From: CBDBJQ01 sp965206405
Lineage (GTDB): Bacteria > Pseudomonadota > Alphaproteobacteria > UBA8366
Assembly: GCA_965206405.1 (NCBI GenBank)
Contig: CBDBJQ010000006.1
Coordinates: 2,294,001 to 2,358,000, forward strand
DNA: 64,000 nucleotides
Reading direction: 5' to 3'
Shown here: piece after piece, positions 33,936 through 42,933 of the stretch
How the letters are laid out: every line of letters starts with the position of its first letter
Numbering within the stretch: the first letter of the stretch is position 1
Made by a program: the position numbers and the translations under genes
Notes under the pieces: model-generated
What the model was told of the DNA's origin: nothing
Database searches by the model: none
What the model saw: the letters and a program-made list of their open reading frames with translations, nothing else

Positions 33936-35576
33936 ATGAACCGGAGAGCTAAAACAGCGCTCGCATCTGTTATCGGCATTGCGTTCCTTGCCGGTGCAGC
34001 CAGCGGTGCTCTTGCAGCGACCCCCAAACGGGGCGGTGTTCTTAACTTCGTGGTCGGATCCAAGATCCCGTCTTATGACGGGCATCGGGAAACGACCTTC
34101 GGCATGATCCATCCGATCCGGCCGTTCTACAGCCTGTTGATTCGGGTCAACCCGGCCAATCCGCAATCGGTTGACGATTTCGTCTGCGATCTCTGCGATG
34201 GCGCGATGCCCAAACCCACCAACGACGGCAAGCGCTACACCTTCAAGATCCGTAGCGGTGTCAAGTTCCACGACGGCAAGCCGATGACCGCCCAGGATCT
34301 TCTCGCCACCTGGAACAAGCTCGTGTTTCCGCCCAAGGGCGTTCTCTCGAGCCGGAAAGCTTTCTTCCAGATGATCGACAAGATTACTGCACCGGATGAC
34401 ACGACGCTGGTCTTCGACCTGAAGTATCCGAGCGCCGGCTTCATTCCCGCAGTGGCGACGCCCTTCAACTTCGTCTACGCCAAAGCCGATCTCGACAAGC
34501 ACGGCTACGGCTGGCACGCGAAGAACGTCAACGGCACCGGCGCCTACTCCTTCGTGCAGCACCAGCCAGGCGCGTTTGTCGAGGGCAAGAGGTACGCCAA
34601 CTACCACCACATGGGCGCGGACGGTAAGCAGTTGCCTTATCTCGACGGCTACAAGGCGATTTCCGCGCCGAAAATGGCAGTTCGTGTGCAGGCGATCCGC
34701 GGCAACCGTGCCGCGATCGAGTTCCGCGGCTTCCCGCCGAAGACCCGGGATGACCTGGTCAAGGCACTCGGTGAAAAGGTCACGGTTCAGAAAAGTGATT
34801 GGAACTGCCTGATGGGCGCCTCGGCCAACCTGAACGAGGGACGCCCCGATACCTTCCGTGACGTCCGGATCAGGCAAGCCCTGACCGCCGCCCTCAGCCG
34901 GAAGAGCGACTCCAAGTTTCTCTCGCAGATCGCTATCGTGCGCACGGTCGGTGGTATCGTCTTCCCAAACCATGGGCTTGCCTCGACCAAGCAGGAGCTT
35001 GAGAGCATCCCTGCCTACTGGCCTGACGACAAGAAGCGGAAGGCGATGGCGAAGGACAAGCTCAAGGCTGCCGGCGCATCGAACCTCAAGTTCGCGCTCT
35101 GGAACCGCGCTGTCGACCAGCCCTACAAGATCGTCGGCACGTGGATGATCGACCAGTGGAAAAAGGTCGGCCTCCAGGTTGAGCAGAAGGTGGTACCGAG
35201 TGGCCCGTGGTACGCCGGACTCCGTGAGAAAAAGGATTTCGACGTCACCATCGACTTCAATTGCCAGTCGGTGATCAACCCGCTTATCGACCTCGCCAAG
35301 TGGAACTCGGCCAAGAGTTCCGGCAACAACTACTCCGGATACAATGACGACGAGCTCGACAACCTCTATCAAGCCATGAACCGCGAGGGTGATCCGGCCA
35401 AGGTTCGCCAGATGGTCCGCAAGTACGAGAAGATGGTGCTTTGGGACAAAGCTTACTGGTTCCCGGCTTTCTGGTGGTACAAGATCAATCCGCACCGGAG
35501 CTATGTGAAGGGCTGGAGCATCGCGCCCAGTCACTATCTGAACCAGCATCTCGACCAGATCTGGCTCGACCTCTAA
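33936..35576 (+). CDS. ABC transporter substrate-binding protein, peptide/nickel (family 5) type
   Basis: A 546-residue exported protein. The signal peptide MNRRAKTALASVIGIAFLAG ends at about residue 28 (LAA). ATPKRGGVLNFVVGSKIPSYD is the usual SBP_bac_5 opening, and YTFKIRSGVKFHDGKPMTAQD is the family signature. The C-terminal lobe ends with the RSYVKGW block. It captures oligopeptides, glycosides or other small solutes in the periplasm. No permease or ATPase gene follows: a strong terminator comes directly after, so it is an orphan here and must use a transporter encoded elsewhere. GGGAGG stands nine bases before the ATG. Confidence 0.88.
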   Translation: MNRRAKTALASVIGIAFLAGAASGALAATPKRGGVLNFVVGSKIPSYDGHRETTFGMIHPIRPFYSLLIRVNPANPQSVDDFVCDLCDGAMPKPTNDGKRYTFKIRSGVKFHDGKPMTAQDLLATWNKLVFPPKGVLSSRKAFFQMIDKITAPDDTTLVFDLKYPSAGFIPAVATPFNFVYAKADLDKHGYGWHAKNVNGTGAYSFVQHQPGAFVEGKRYANYHHMGADGKQLPYLDGYKAISAPKMAVRVQAIRGNRAAIEFRGFPPKTRDDLVKALGEKVTVQKSDWNCLMGASANLNEGRPDTFRDVRIRQALTAALSRKSDSKFLSQIAIVRTVGGIVFPNHGLASTKQELESIPAYWPDDKKRKAMAKDKLKAAGASNLKFALWNRAVDQPYKIVGTWMIDQWKKVGLQVEQKVVPSGPWYAGLREKKDFDVTIDFNCQSVINPLIDLAKWNSAKSSGNNYSGYNDDELDNLYQAMNREGDPAKVRQMVRKYEKMVLWDKAYWFPAFWWYKINPHRSYVKGWSIAPSHYLNQHLDQIWLDL

Positions 35577-35607
35577 TCTTCTAACCGCCGGGGCAATCCG
35601 TGCGAAA

Positions 35608-35639
35608 CGCCCGCCGATCCGTCGGCGGGCGTTTTTTTT
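35608..35639 (+). terminator. rho-independent terminator after the binding-protein gene
   Basis: CGCCCGCCGA pairs perfectly with TCGGCGGGCG across a TCCG loop, followed by eight T bases (35632-35639). It lies 32 bases after the stop and isolates the binding-protein gene from the dioxygenase gene. Confidence 0.95.
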
Positions 35640-35754
35640 GCAATCGCGCTCTTGTCGCGCCGATTCGATTCGACATCGCCACGGGATTTTGTGATTCTCC
35701 GCCTGCTCGGGAACCCTTGGTTTCTGTCACACGCTAGGGTCGGGAGGCGGACGG

Positions 35755-36627
35755 GTGGCGTTCACGGTCAACAAGATCGGAGATCCGATCGGTGCCGAGA
35801 TCATCGGCTTCAATATCGCCAACCTCGAAGCCGCATTGGATTCCGGTGGCGAAATCATGGAAGCGATCGAGGCTGTAGTCGCCAAGCACTCGGTGGTGGT
35901 GTTCCGTGACCAGGTACTGACACCCGAACACCAGCTCGCCTTTGCTCGCCGTTTCGGGAATCTCGAAATCAACGCCTTCGATGCCTATGCCCTCGACGGC
36001 CATCCAGGCCTCCTCAAGATCTCGAATATCCGCGTCGACGGCGTATCCTTCGGCTACGCCGATGCCGGCAGTTTCTGGCATACTGACATGTCGTACACCG
36101 AAACGCCGCCACGGCTGACGATGCTGTGCGCCATCGAAATTCCGGAACGCGACGGAGCGCCGATCGGCGACACCCTGTTCGCCAGTGCCGTGCACGCCTA
36201 CGAGGCCCTGCCTGCATCGACGAAGAAACGGATCGACGATCTGCAGGCTGTCCATCACTTCGCAGCCAAGAAACGGGGCGTGAAGAAAGCCGTTGTCCTC
36301 AGCGATGAACAGGTCGCCAGGTATCCTCCCGTTACCCATCCCGTCGCCCGAACCCACCCGGCGACCGGACGCAAGGCGCTCTATGTGACCGCCAACGAGT
36401 GCACCGGCATTGAGGACATGGAGGAGACAGAGGCGCAGGCGCTGATCGAGGAACTGTCCAAACGAATCACCCGGCCGGAGTTCCAGTACCGTCATCGTTG
36501 GCGTGTCGGCGATCTCCTGATCTGGGACAACTGTGCCGTCCAGCATGTGGTGGTTCGCGATTACGAATGGCCCCGCGACCGCCGCCTGCTCCACCGCGCC
36601 ACCGTCAACGGCTCGGTCCCGTTCTGA
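35755..36627 (+). CDS. TauD/TfdA-family Fe(II)/2-oxoglutarate dioxygenase (2)
   Basis: A 290-residue dioxygenase. His and Asp ligands lie in SFWHTDMSY, the distal His in VQHVVVRDYEWPRDRR, with the 2-oxoglutarate Arg just after, and VVVFRDQVLTPEHQLAFARR is the TauD entry block. VTANECTGIEDMEETEAQAL matches the loop seen in taurine and related sulfonate dioxygenases. The substrate is unknown. The start is GTG 35755, with GGGAGG eight bases upstream. A second, only distantly similar TauD-type gene lies at 24474. The next gene follows after 23 bases, so the pair may be co-transcribed. Confidence 0.87.
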   Translation: MAFTVNKIGDPIGAEIIGFNIANLEAALDSGGEIMEAIEAVVAKHSVVVFRDQVLTPEHQLAFARRFGNLEINAFDAYALDGHPGLLKISNIRVDGVSFGYADAGSFWHTDMSYTETPPRLTMLCAIEIPERDGAPIGDTLFASAVHAYEALPASTKKRIDDLQAVHHFAAKKRGVKKAVVLSDEQVARYPPVTHPVARTHPATGRKALYVTANECTGIEDMEETEAQALIEELSKRITRPEFQYRHRWRVGDLLIWDNCAVQHVVVRDYEWPRDRRLLHRATVNGSVPF

Positions 36628-36650
36628 GCAAAATCCGGCCCGGAGGAGCC

Positions 36651-37271
36651 ATGACCGAAGAAACCATGACCCACGCGGCCCAGACCGGCGCGGCCCAAAC
36701 CGGCGCGGCCCAAACCGGCGCGACCCAAACCGGCGCGACCCAAACCGGCGCGACCCAAACCGGCGCGATGCAGAACACGGCCTGCCCGGGTATTGCTCGT
36801 GCAGGAACCGTTGTGTCCGCATCGTTCCTTGCGGCACATCTCCTGACTGTGCTTTTGGCTGCCACGGTGTTTTCCCTTGCCGCCGTGCCGGCTCTGGCCC
36901 AGGTGGACGTCCTCGCCTGCAAGCCCTACACCCACGGCGAGCTGCGTTCGAAAATCCCGACCTTCTTCTGCACCAGTGAGAAAGATGCGCTGGCTGTGTT
37001 CGAACTCATCGAGTTGCGCCGCAAGAAAACGCTGTCGCGCGAAGACGCAAGGGTGCGGATGAATGAATTGCGCCACCAGGTCGAATGCCTGCGCCTCGCG
37101 CCCTCGCACATTTCTCGCCGGACCCTGTATCAGGGTACCGGGGAAATCGCCTGCAGCGATACCGGCTACAAGGCAACGCTGTGGCCGAGCCTGATTGAGG
37201 GTAAACTGTCCGGAGACGGCGCCAGTATCTGGATCATCACCAACGTGCTGGTTCCATCGCCTGAGAACTGA
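36651..37271 (+). CDS. hypothetical exported protein with repeat-extended N terminus
   Basis: A 206-residue protein of unknown family. GGAGGA directly before ATG 36651 supports this start. Residues about 10-40 are six repeats of T-G-A-(A/T)-Q, encoded by 15-bp DNA repeats. Only after them, at residues 55-82, comes a hydrophobic segment ending in ALAQ that looks like a signal peptide or membrane anchor. The mature part has paired cysteines (LACKPYTHGELRSKIPTFFC, VECLRLAPSH, IACSDTGYKA) and so is probably oxidised in the periplasm. Met40 is a possible alternative start just before the hydrophobic part. It may share a transcript with the dioxygenase upstream. Confidence 0.6.
   Translation: MTEETMTHAAQTGAAQTGAAQTGATQTGATQTGATQTGAMQNTACPGIARAGTVVSASFLAAHLLTVLLAATVFSLAAVPALAQVDVLACKPYTHGELRSKIPTFFCTSEKDALAVFELIELRRKKTLSREDARVRMNELRHQVECLRLAPSHISRRTLYQGTGEIACSDTGYKATLWPSLIEGKLSGDGASIWIITNVLVPSPEN
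36679..36768. repeat. 15-bp in-frame tandem repeat, 6 units
   Basis: Six copies of CCCAAACCGGCGCGA (early copies CCCAGACCGGCGCGG or CCCAAACCGGCGCGG) inside the hypothetical exported protein gene, coding for the T-G-A-x-Q repeats ahead of its signal-like segment. Confidence 0.95.
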
Positions 37272-37288
37272 CACAGAATAAATAAGAC

Positions 37289-37379
37289 GCATCACATCAG
37301 AGGCATCGCATCAGAGGCATCGCATCAGAGGCATCGCATCAGAGGCATCGCATCAGAGGCATCGCATCAGAGGCATCAG
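37289..37379. repeat. 14-bp tandem repeat upstream of the hydantoinase B gene
   Basis: Six copies of GCATCGCATCAGAG (the first has an A for G) and a seven-base partial copy lie between the hypothetical gene and the hydantoinase B start, ending 61 bases before its ATG. The unit is not a multiple of three and no gene covers it. Confidence 0.95.
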
Positions 37380-37440
37380 CAAAACGCAGGTGGTGGGCCG
37401 AAAACTGAAAGCTGGTGTCATCTGCAAACGGAAGGGTTTC

Positions 37441-39291
37441 ATGACCGAAACAGAGAAGAACCAAGGCAATGCAGAGGGGATTGACGGAGCACGGATCGAC
37501 GATCCGATTGCCTTCGAGCTGTTCAAGAATGCGGTGTTCTCGATCGCCGACGAGATGGCGCTCACCATATGCCGGACCACCTATTCCGGGGTGCTGCGCG
37601 ACAACATGGATTTTTCGACAGCCTTCGCCGACGCCAACGGCAAACTGGTGGCGCAGGGGCTGACCTTGCCGGCCCATCTCGGATCGATCCCAACCGCCCT
37701 CGATGTAGTCGTGGGGAAATACGGGGAGACGATGAAGCCGGAAGACATGTACATCATGAACGACCCCTTCGACGGCGGCATGCATCTTCCCGACATCTTC
37801 ATCTTCAAACCCCTGTTCTGGGAGGGTGAGCGCATCGCCTTCGCCGCGACGATCTGCCATCACGCCGATGTCGGTGGCCGCGTGCCGGGATCGAACGCTT
37901 CCGATTCCACCGAGATCTACCAGGAAGGCCTGCGTATCCCGCCGATGAAATTGTACGACGAAGGCCGGCTGAACGAGACTCTCTGGTCGCTGATCGAGAA
38001 AAACGTCCGCATTCCGGTCCAGGTCTTCGGCGACCTGCGCGCCCAGCTTGCCGCCTGCACCATCGCCGAACGGCAGTTCGCCGAGCTGATCGAGCGCTAC
38101 GGTCCGGACAAGGTCTGCCTCTACATGGGCGAGATCATCGATTATGCCGAACGCCTGACCCGAGCAGCGGTCCGCGATCTTCCCGATGGTGTCTTCGAAT
38201 TCGAGGACTGGATCGACGATGACGGCATCGATGTCGGCCGGCCCATCCGGCTGTTTGTCACCATCCGCAAGCAGGGCGACCGGATGTCGGTCGACTGGAC
38301 CGGCAGCGCCGAGCAGGTGAAAGGCGCCATCAACAACACTCTCTCCTTCACCAAGGCCGCAAGCTACACCGGCGTCCGCTCGATCCTCCCCGACGGCATC
38401 CCCAACAACGAAGGGGTGTTCCGGGTTATCGAGGTGACGGCACCGCCGGAAACCATTGCCAACGCGGTCCTGCCCGCTGCCTGCGCGGCGCGCGGATTGA
38501 CCGGATTCCGGATGGTCGACTGCATGTTTGGGGCCCTTTCCAAGATGCTGCCGGACAGGGTTTGCGCCGCTTCCGACGGCGGCAATACCGGCGTGTCGAT
38601 CGGCGGTTACGATTCCGAGCGTAGCCCCTACATCTACGTCGATTTTGCCTGTGGCACCTGGGGTGGGAGGCCCTGGAGCGATGGGCTGCAGGGAAATTCC
38701 AACATGTTTGCCAACATGGCGTCCCAGTCGGTTGAGGTGATCGAGGCCGAACAGCCGGTGGAAATCCTCGCCTATGAACTACTTCCCGACCGCGCCGGGG
38801 CCGGCAAGTTCCGTGGTGGCGCGCCCTATTATCGCGATTACCGGTTCACCGAACGCGAAGCCGTGCTCCAGGTCCGTTCCGACCGCGCCGATATCCGCCC
38901 CTACGGGCTTTACGGCGGTGCCGCCGGACAGCCCTCAGCCAACTTCCTTAATCCCCACGCGAATATCCGCAAACTCGATTCCAAGCCGACGATGACGATC
39001 CGCAAGGGCGACGTGTTTCGCCATGAGCTCGCCGGCGGCGGCGGCTGGGGCGATCCGCTGGAGCGGGACCCCGAACGCGTGCTTGAGGACGTGCGTGACG
39101 AGCTCGTCAGTTCGGCAGCCGCACGCGATACTTACGGCGTAGTCATCAATCCGGAGAGCAGAACGGTCGACGTCGGGGCAACCGAATCACTGCGCGCCAA
39201 CCTGCGCAAGACGCGTGGCTGGACCGAGAACCCGCACGTCTCCTGGGACGGCGCGGGTGGCCGCCAGCCTTTCCGCGACGCCGCCGACTAA
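37441..39291 (+). CDS. hydantoinase B/oxoprolinase-family protein
   Basis: A 616-residue cytoplasmic protein. The HyuB signature is present: DPIAFELFKNAVFSIADEMA, ICRTTYSGVLRDNMDFSTA, MNDPFDGGMHLPDI, ICHHADVGGRVPGS, and the glycine-rich end HELAGGGGWGDPLERDP. With HyuA it forms ATP-dependent amide-ring hydrolases (hydantoins, 5-oxoproline, or carboxylases such as acetone and acetophenone carboxylase subunits). ATG 37441 starts the conserved part; the open frame before it begins in the 14-bp repeat region. The partner gene follows after 88 bases. Specificity within the family cannot be assigned. Confidence 0.9.
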   Translation: MTETEKNQGNAEGIDGARIDDPIAFELFKNAVFSIADEMALTICRTTYSGVLRDNMDFSTAFADANGKLVAQGLTLPAHLGSIPTALDVVVGKYGETMKPEDMYIMNDPFDGGMHLPDIFIFKPLFWEGERIAFAATICHHADVGGRVPGSNASDSTEIYQEGLRIPPMKLYDEGRLNETLWSLIEKNVRIPVQVFGDLRAQLAACTIAERQFAELIERYGPDKVCLYMGEIIDYAERLTRAAVRDLPDGVFEFEDWIDDDGIDVGRPIRLFVTIRKQGDRMSVDWTGSAEQVKGAINNTLSFTKAASYTGVRSILPDGIPNNEGVFRVIEVTAPPETIANAVLPAACAARGLTGFRMVDCMFGALSKMLPDRVCAASDGGNTGVSIGGYDSERSPYIYVDFACGTWGGRPWSDGLQGNSNMFANMASQSVEVIEAEQPVEILAYELLPDRAGAGKFRGGAPYYRDYRFTEREAVLQVRSDRADIRPYGLYGGAAGQPSANFLNPHANIRKLDSKPTMTIRKGDVFRHELAGGGGWGDPLERDPERVLEDVRDELVSSAAARDTYGVVINPESRTVDVGATESLRANLRKTRGWTENPHVSWDGAGGRQPFRDAAD

Positions 39292-39298
39292 GGCCGGC

Positions 39299-39370
39299 GA
39301 TTGATGTTGCGATTAACGGCGTCGATTGATGTTGCGATTAACGGCGGCGATTGACGTTGCTGATTAAGGC
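39299..39370. repeat. 25-bp tandem repeat between hydantoinase B and A genes
   Basis: Nearly three copies of a 25-base unit beginning CGATTGATGTTGCGATTAAC fill the gap between the two genes. The last copy is degenerate and abuts the start region of the next gene. Being not a multiple of three, it is not coding. Confidence 0.9.
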
Positions 39371-39379
39371 CTGGCGAAC

Positions 39380-41491
39380 ATGACCACATACAGGATCGGT
39401 GTCGATATCGGCGGCACCTTTACCGACATCGTCTTCATGGACAGTGACGGCGGTGTCCTGACCAAGAAGATATCCTCGAGCGTCGACGACTATGCGCGGG
39501 CGATCGCTGACGGCCTGGCCGAGGTGTTCGAGAGCCACGGCCTCACCGGCACCGACATCCAGGAGGTTCTGCACGGCACCACGGTGGCTTCGAACGCCAT
39601 TCTCGAGCACGCAGGCGCTCGGGTCGGCCTGATCGGCAGCAAGGGATTCCGCGACGTTCTCGAGATCCGCAATCTACGGATGCCCCGGCTTTACGACCTT
39701 CAGTGGGAAAAACCGACTCCGCTGGTTCCGCGCCGTCTGCGCGTCACTGTCGAGGAACGCGTCAGTACCCTGGGCGAAGTGCAGATCCCACTCGATGAAG
39801 CCGAGGCCGAAGCTGCGGTCGACCAGTTGCTCGCTGCGGATGTCGAAGTGATCGCCGTCGCCCTGATCAATTCCTTCGCCAACCCCCGTCACGAGCACAT
39901 GATCCGGGATATTGTCGCTGCGCGTGCGCCCGGGATGCCAGTCTGCATTAGCCATGACGTCCTGCCCGAGATCAAGGAGTATGAACGCACATCGACGACG
40001 GTGATCAACGCCTATCTTCTGCCGATCGTCTCACACTATCTGGCCAGCCTTCACAACGAGCTCGAAAACAGTGCCATCTCCGCACCACTGCTGTTGATGC
40101 AGTCGAATGGCGGGCTTACCACTTCCGAGGCAGCCCAGCGCCTGCCTTGCCACATCGTCGAATCCGGGCCCGCCGGCGGCGTGGTCGGCGCCCAGGCCTT
40201 TGGGCGTAAGGTCGACCTCGACAATCTCGTCACCTTCGACATGGGCGGAACCACGGCCAAGGCGTCCTTGATTGAAGGCGGCGAGTACAATCGGTCGCTC
40301 GAGTTCCAGGTTGGCGGCGGCATTCTCACCGGTTCGCGCCTGATGACCGGCGCCGGCTACCTGCTCAAGGTGCCGGCCATCGACCTCGCCGAGGTTGGCG
40401 CCGGCGGCGGCTCGATCGTGTGGATCGACGCCGGCGGATCGATGCAGATCGGGCCGAAGAGCGCCGGCGCCAGGCCGGGCCCGGCGTGTTACGGGATCGG
40501 CGGCACCGAGCCAACCGTGACCGATGCCAATGTCGTTCTCGGCTATCTGAACCAGGAGTACCTGGTCGGCGGCGAGCTGCCGATTGACGCTGCTGCGAGC
40601 CGCACAGCGTTCGCCGAGCGCATCGCCGAACCACTGGCCCTCGACCTCGCCCACGCTGCCTACGGCGCCCATCGGATTGCAATCTCGAACATGATTCGGA
40701 CAATCCGGGCGGTGTCCTCCGAGCGCGGTCGCGACCCCCGTGACTACGTGCTGGTCGCCTTCGGCGGCAACGGACCACTGTTCGCCGCCGGCATGGCGCG
40801 GGAAATGCAAATGCACCGCATCGTGATACCGCCCTTCCCCGGCCTGTTCAGCTCTTTCGGCCTGCTCTATGCGGATATCGAGCACCACTACTCTCGCACC
40901 GTCCAGCGCGTCCTGAGCAGAAGCGATACAAGCGAGATCGCCGCGGTCTGGAAAGGGCTGGAGGATCAGGCCCGGAAACAGCTCGCCACCGACGGATTCC
41001 CGGATGACCGCATGGAGTTCCTGCGCAGCGCCAACATGCACTACAAGGGACAGATCTTCGAGCTGACCGTATCCGCGCCCTCCGGCGCGATCGACGCCGC
41101 TGCGATCGCCGAGCTCGAGGAAAGCTTCGGGCGCGAGCATGAAAGAACCTACGGCCACCGGGCCGGCCCCAAAGAGCCGGTGGTGCTCGTCAACGCCCAG
41201 CTTGCCGGCCGGGGTATCCCGGACCAGTCACGGGTCCCCGAGAAGATAGCCGCCGCGACCGGGGACGCCTCCGAGGCTGCAGCCCGAAGCGGGAATGGGG
41301 ACATGCCTCCGCGCGAGGCTTATTTCGGGCCAGAGACCGGCTGGCTGTCCTGTCCGATCCTGCATCGCAGCGATCTTGCCAAAGAACGGGAAGGCCCCTG
41401 CATCGTCGAGGAGTACGATGCCACCTGCCTGGTACCACCGGGTGCGCGCGCCCGCCTCGACGGTTTTGGCAACATCTTGATCGATTTGTAA
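39380..41491 (+). CDS. hydantoinase A/oxoprolinase-family protein
   Basis: A 703-residue ATP-binding subunit of the ASKHA fold. IGVDIGGTFTDIVFMD starts the phosphate-binding region, VLHGTTVASNAILE is the second block, LVTFDMGGTTAKASLIEGG is phosphate 2, and VLVAFGGNGPLFAAGMA is the adenosine motif. It phosphorylates the ring carbonyl that the HyuB partner helps open. All domains are present (Hydant_A_N, Hydantoinase_A, C-terminal domain). It ends just before the repeat array downstream of hemY, with which it is convergent. Confidence 0.9.
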   Translation: MTTYRIGVDIGGTFTDIVFMDSDGGVLTKKISSSVDDYARAIADGLAEVFESHGLTGTDIQEVLHGTTVASNAILEHAGARVGLIGSKGFRDVLEIRNLRMPRLYDLQWEKPTPLVPRRLRVTVEERVSTLGEVQIPLDEAEAEAAVDQLLAADVEVIAVALINSFANPRHEHMIRDIVAARAPGMPVCISHDVLPEIKEYERTSTTVINAYLLPIVSHYLASLHNELENSAISAPLLLMQSNGGLTTSEAAQRLPCHIVESGPAGGVVGAQAFGRKVDLDNLVTFDMGGTTAKASLIEGGEYNRSLEFQVGGGILTGSRLMTGAGYLLKVPAIDLAEVGAGGGSIVWIDAGGSMQIGPKSAGARPGPACYGIGGTEPTVTDANVVLGYLNQEYLVGGELPIDAAASRTAFAERIAEPLALDLAHAAYGAHRIAISNMIRTIRAVSSERGRDPRDYVLVAFGGNGPLFAAGMAREMQMHRIVIPPFPGLFSSFGLLYADIEHHYSRTVQRVLSRSDTSEIAAVWKGLEDQARKQLATDGFPDDRMEFLRSANMHYKGQIFELTVSAPSGAIDAAAIAELEESFGREHERTYGHRAGPKEPVVLVNAQLAGRGIPDQSRVPEKIAAATGDASEAAARSGNGDMPPREAYFGPETGWLSCPILHRSDLAKEREGPCIVEEYDATCLVPPGARARLDGFGNILIDL

Positions 41492-41505
41492 AGCCTGATT
41501 GTACA

Positions 41506-41595
41506 GGCTTCTTCTGGCCAGGCTTCTTCTGGCCGGGCTTCTTCTGGGCAGGCTTCTTCTGGGCAGGCTTCTTCTGGGCAAGCTTCTTCGGCTCA
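41506..41595. repeat. 15-bp tandem array just after the hemY stop
   Basis: Five copies of GGCTTCTTCTGGGCA-type units (variants end CCA or CCG) and one degenerate copy. On the minus strand one frame reads A-Q-K-K-P repeatedly, but the hemY frame stops (TGA 41593-41595) inside the degenerate unit and does not include them. The 15-bp unit length suggests that this array was once coding. Confidence 0.9.
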
Positions 41596-42933
41596 ATCCG
41601 CGGCGGCAACAGGTGCTTCGGCTTCGGCAACAGCTGTGGATGCAGCCAGGGCGGGCAGACTGCGTGGCGGCGGTGCCCAGCCGATCGCATCGAAGGCGTT
41701 GCAGGAGCCACAGCGCGCAGCCCATTCCTCGGCCTGCGCCCCGCACTCGCCGCAAACCCAGCACTCATCGGCTTCCGCCTCAATGGCCTTGGCGAGCCAG
41801 GTCCGGCTGCCCTCCGCATCGTCCTCGAGCGAAGCCATCAGGCGACAGAGGCGAGCGGTGGTTTTCTCGCGGGCCGCCTCGGCGAGATTGCTGCGGGCGA
41901 TGCCCCAGAGATCGGCCTGGATGGCGGCCTCGGCGATCGCAAGACGGCCCTCGAAGCGGGTGGGCGCAGAAGCGTGCAAGCGCTGGAGACGCTGCAGCTG
42001 CGCGAGCGCGTCATCGCCGGCCATCCCGGCATAGGCCGCCGCCAGATCGGGATGTCCCCGCCGGGCCCAGGCCCTCTCGAGAAGCCGTCGTGCCTGACCC
42101 GCCTTGCCTTCGGACAGCAATAGGCGCGCACGCGCAATCGCGGCAACCGGAAAATCCGAACACAGTTTCAGCGCCTCGCCAAACAGGCGAGACGCCGACC
42201 GGGCGTCTCCTTCCGCCTCAGCGGCACGGGCGCGCTCGACAAGGATTACCGCCCGACTGCGGCTACCTTCCGCACGTGGTACCGCGCGCCGGCGGATCGC
42301 TTCCTTCATGGTCATATCCGCGTCCTGCCACAATCCTGCCTCCGCCTCGAGCGCGAACAGCTCGGGGAGCATCCAGGTGGCCTTGGGCCGGCGCGTCCGG
42401 ACCTCCCGCGCCATGCGGACCGCCTCCTCGAGGCGTCCGGCATCCCGTTCGGATGCGACCAGCCGGCGGAAAGCGGCAAGTGACGCATCATCATCCTCGA
42501 GCATTGCTTCCAGATGTTTGTGTGACGCCGTCTCGTCGCCTTGCTGCTCGGCTACCCGCGCAAGCACGAGCCGGGCGGCAGCGGAATCACCGAGAAGCCG
42601 CAGGGCCCGCTCGGCCTGCCGTCGGGCCGACGCCACGTCTCCGGCATCCAGCGACAGCAGGCTCTGTGAAAGCGCATTGTATCCCCGGCGCTCGCGACCA
42701 CCGGCCCGCGCGACGGCGGCGCGGCGCGGCAAGCGGCGGAAATCGGACCACAGGCGGTAAACCAGCGCGGCGAGGAACACCAGCGCCGCCAGCCCCACCC
42801 CCGCCACCCCGATCGGGGTATCCAGGCGCCAGTCGCGCCAGGTCACCGTGACCGCGCCAGGCTGCTGGCTCAGCCATACGCCGATAGCGATGAGCACTGC
42901 GAGCTGAAGAAGGAAAAAAAAGAACTGCATCAC
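41593..42933 (-). CDS. hemY: HemY-type membrane protein with TPR-like C-terminal part
   Basis: A 446-residue protein. Two membrane spans open it (MQFFFFLLQLAVLIAIGVWL and VAGVGLAALVFLAALVYRLW), as in HemY_N proteins. A long run of TPR-like helical hairpins follows (RLVLARVAEQQGDE, ASRLFGEALKLCSDFPVAAIARARLLL, YAGMAGDDALAQL). A small zinc-ribbon-like patch CWVCGECGAQ, EEWAARCGSC closes it, as alphaproteobacterial HemY proteins often do. This is the heme-operon HemY, not protoporphyrinogen oxidase; its role is unknown but is linked to tetrapyrrole synthesis. It overlaps the Mic60-like gene by four bases (ATGA). Confidence 0.88.
   Translation of the reverse strand: MMQFFFFLLQLAVLIAIGVWLSQQPGAVTVTWRDWRLDTPIGVAGVGLAALVFLAALVYRLWSDFRRLPRRAAVARAGGRERRGYNALSQSLLSLDAGDVASARRQAERALRLLGDSAAARLVLARVAEQQGDETASHKHLEAMLEDDDASLAAFRRLVASERDAGRLEEAVRMAREVRTRRPKATWMLPELFALEAEAGLWQDADMTMKEAIRRRAVPRAEGSRSRAVILVERARAAEAEGDARSASRLFGEALKLCSDFPVAAIARARLLLSEGKAGQARRLLERAWARRGHPDLAAAYAGMAGDDALAQLQRLQRLHASAPTRFEGRLAIAEAAIQADLWGIARSNLAEAAREKTTARLCRLMASLEDDAEGSRTWLAKAIEAEADECWVCGECGAQAEEWAARCGSCNAFDAIGWAPPPRSLPALAASTAVAEAEAPVAAAD

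Noticed and set aside
33552..35549. Minus-strand open frame of 665 codons opposite the binding-protein gene
   Set aside because: The plus strand carries a clear family 5 binding protein with signal peptide and terminator; the antisense product matches no family I know.
41593..41595. TGA at the end of hemY considered as a second selenocysteine codon
   Set aside because: Nothing conserved follows in frame, only the repeat array read as E-E-A-C-P, and HemY proteins normally end here.
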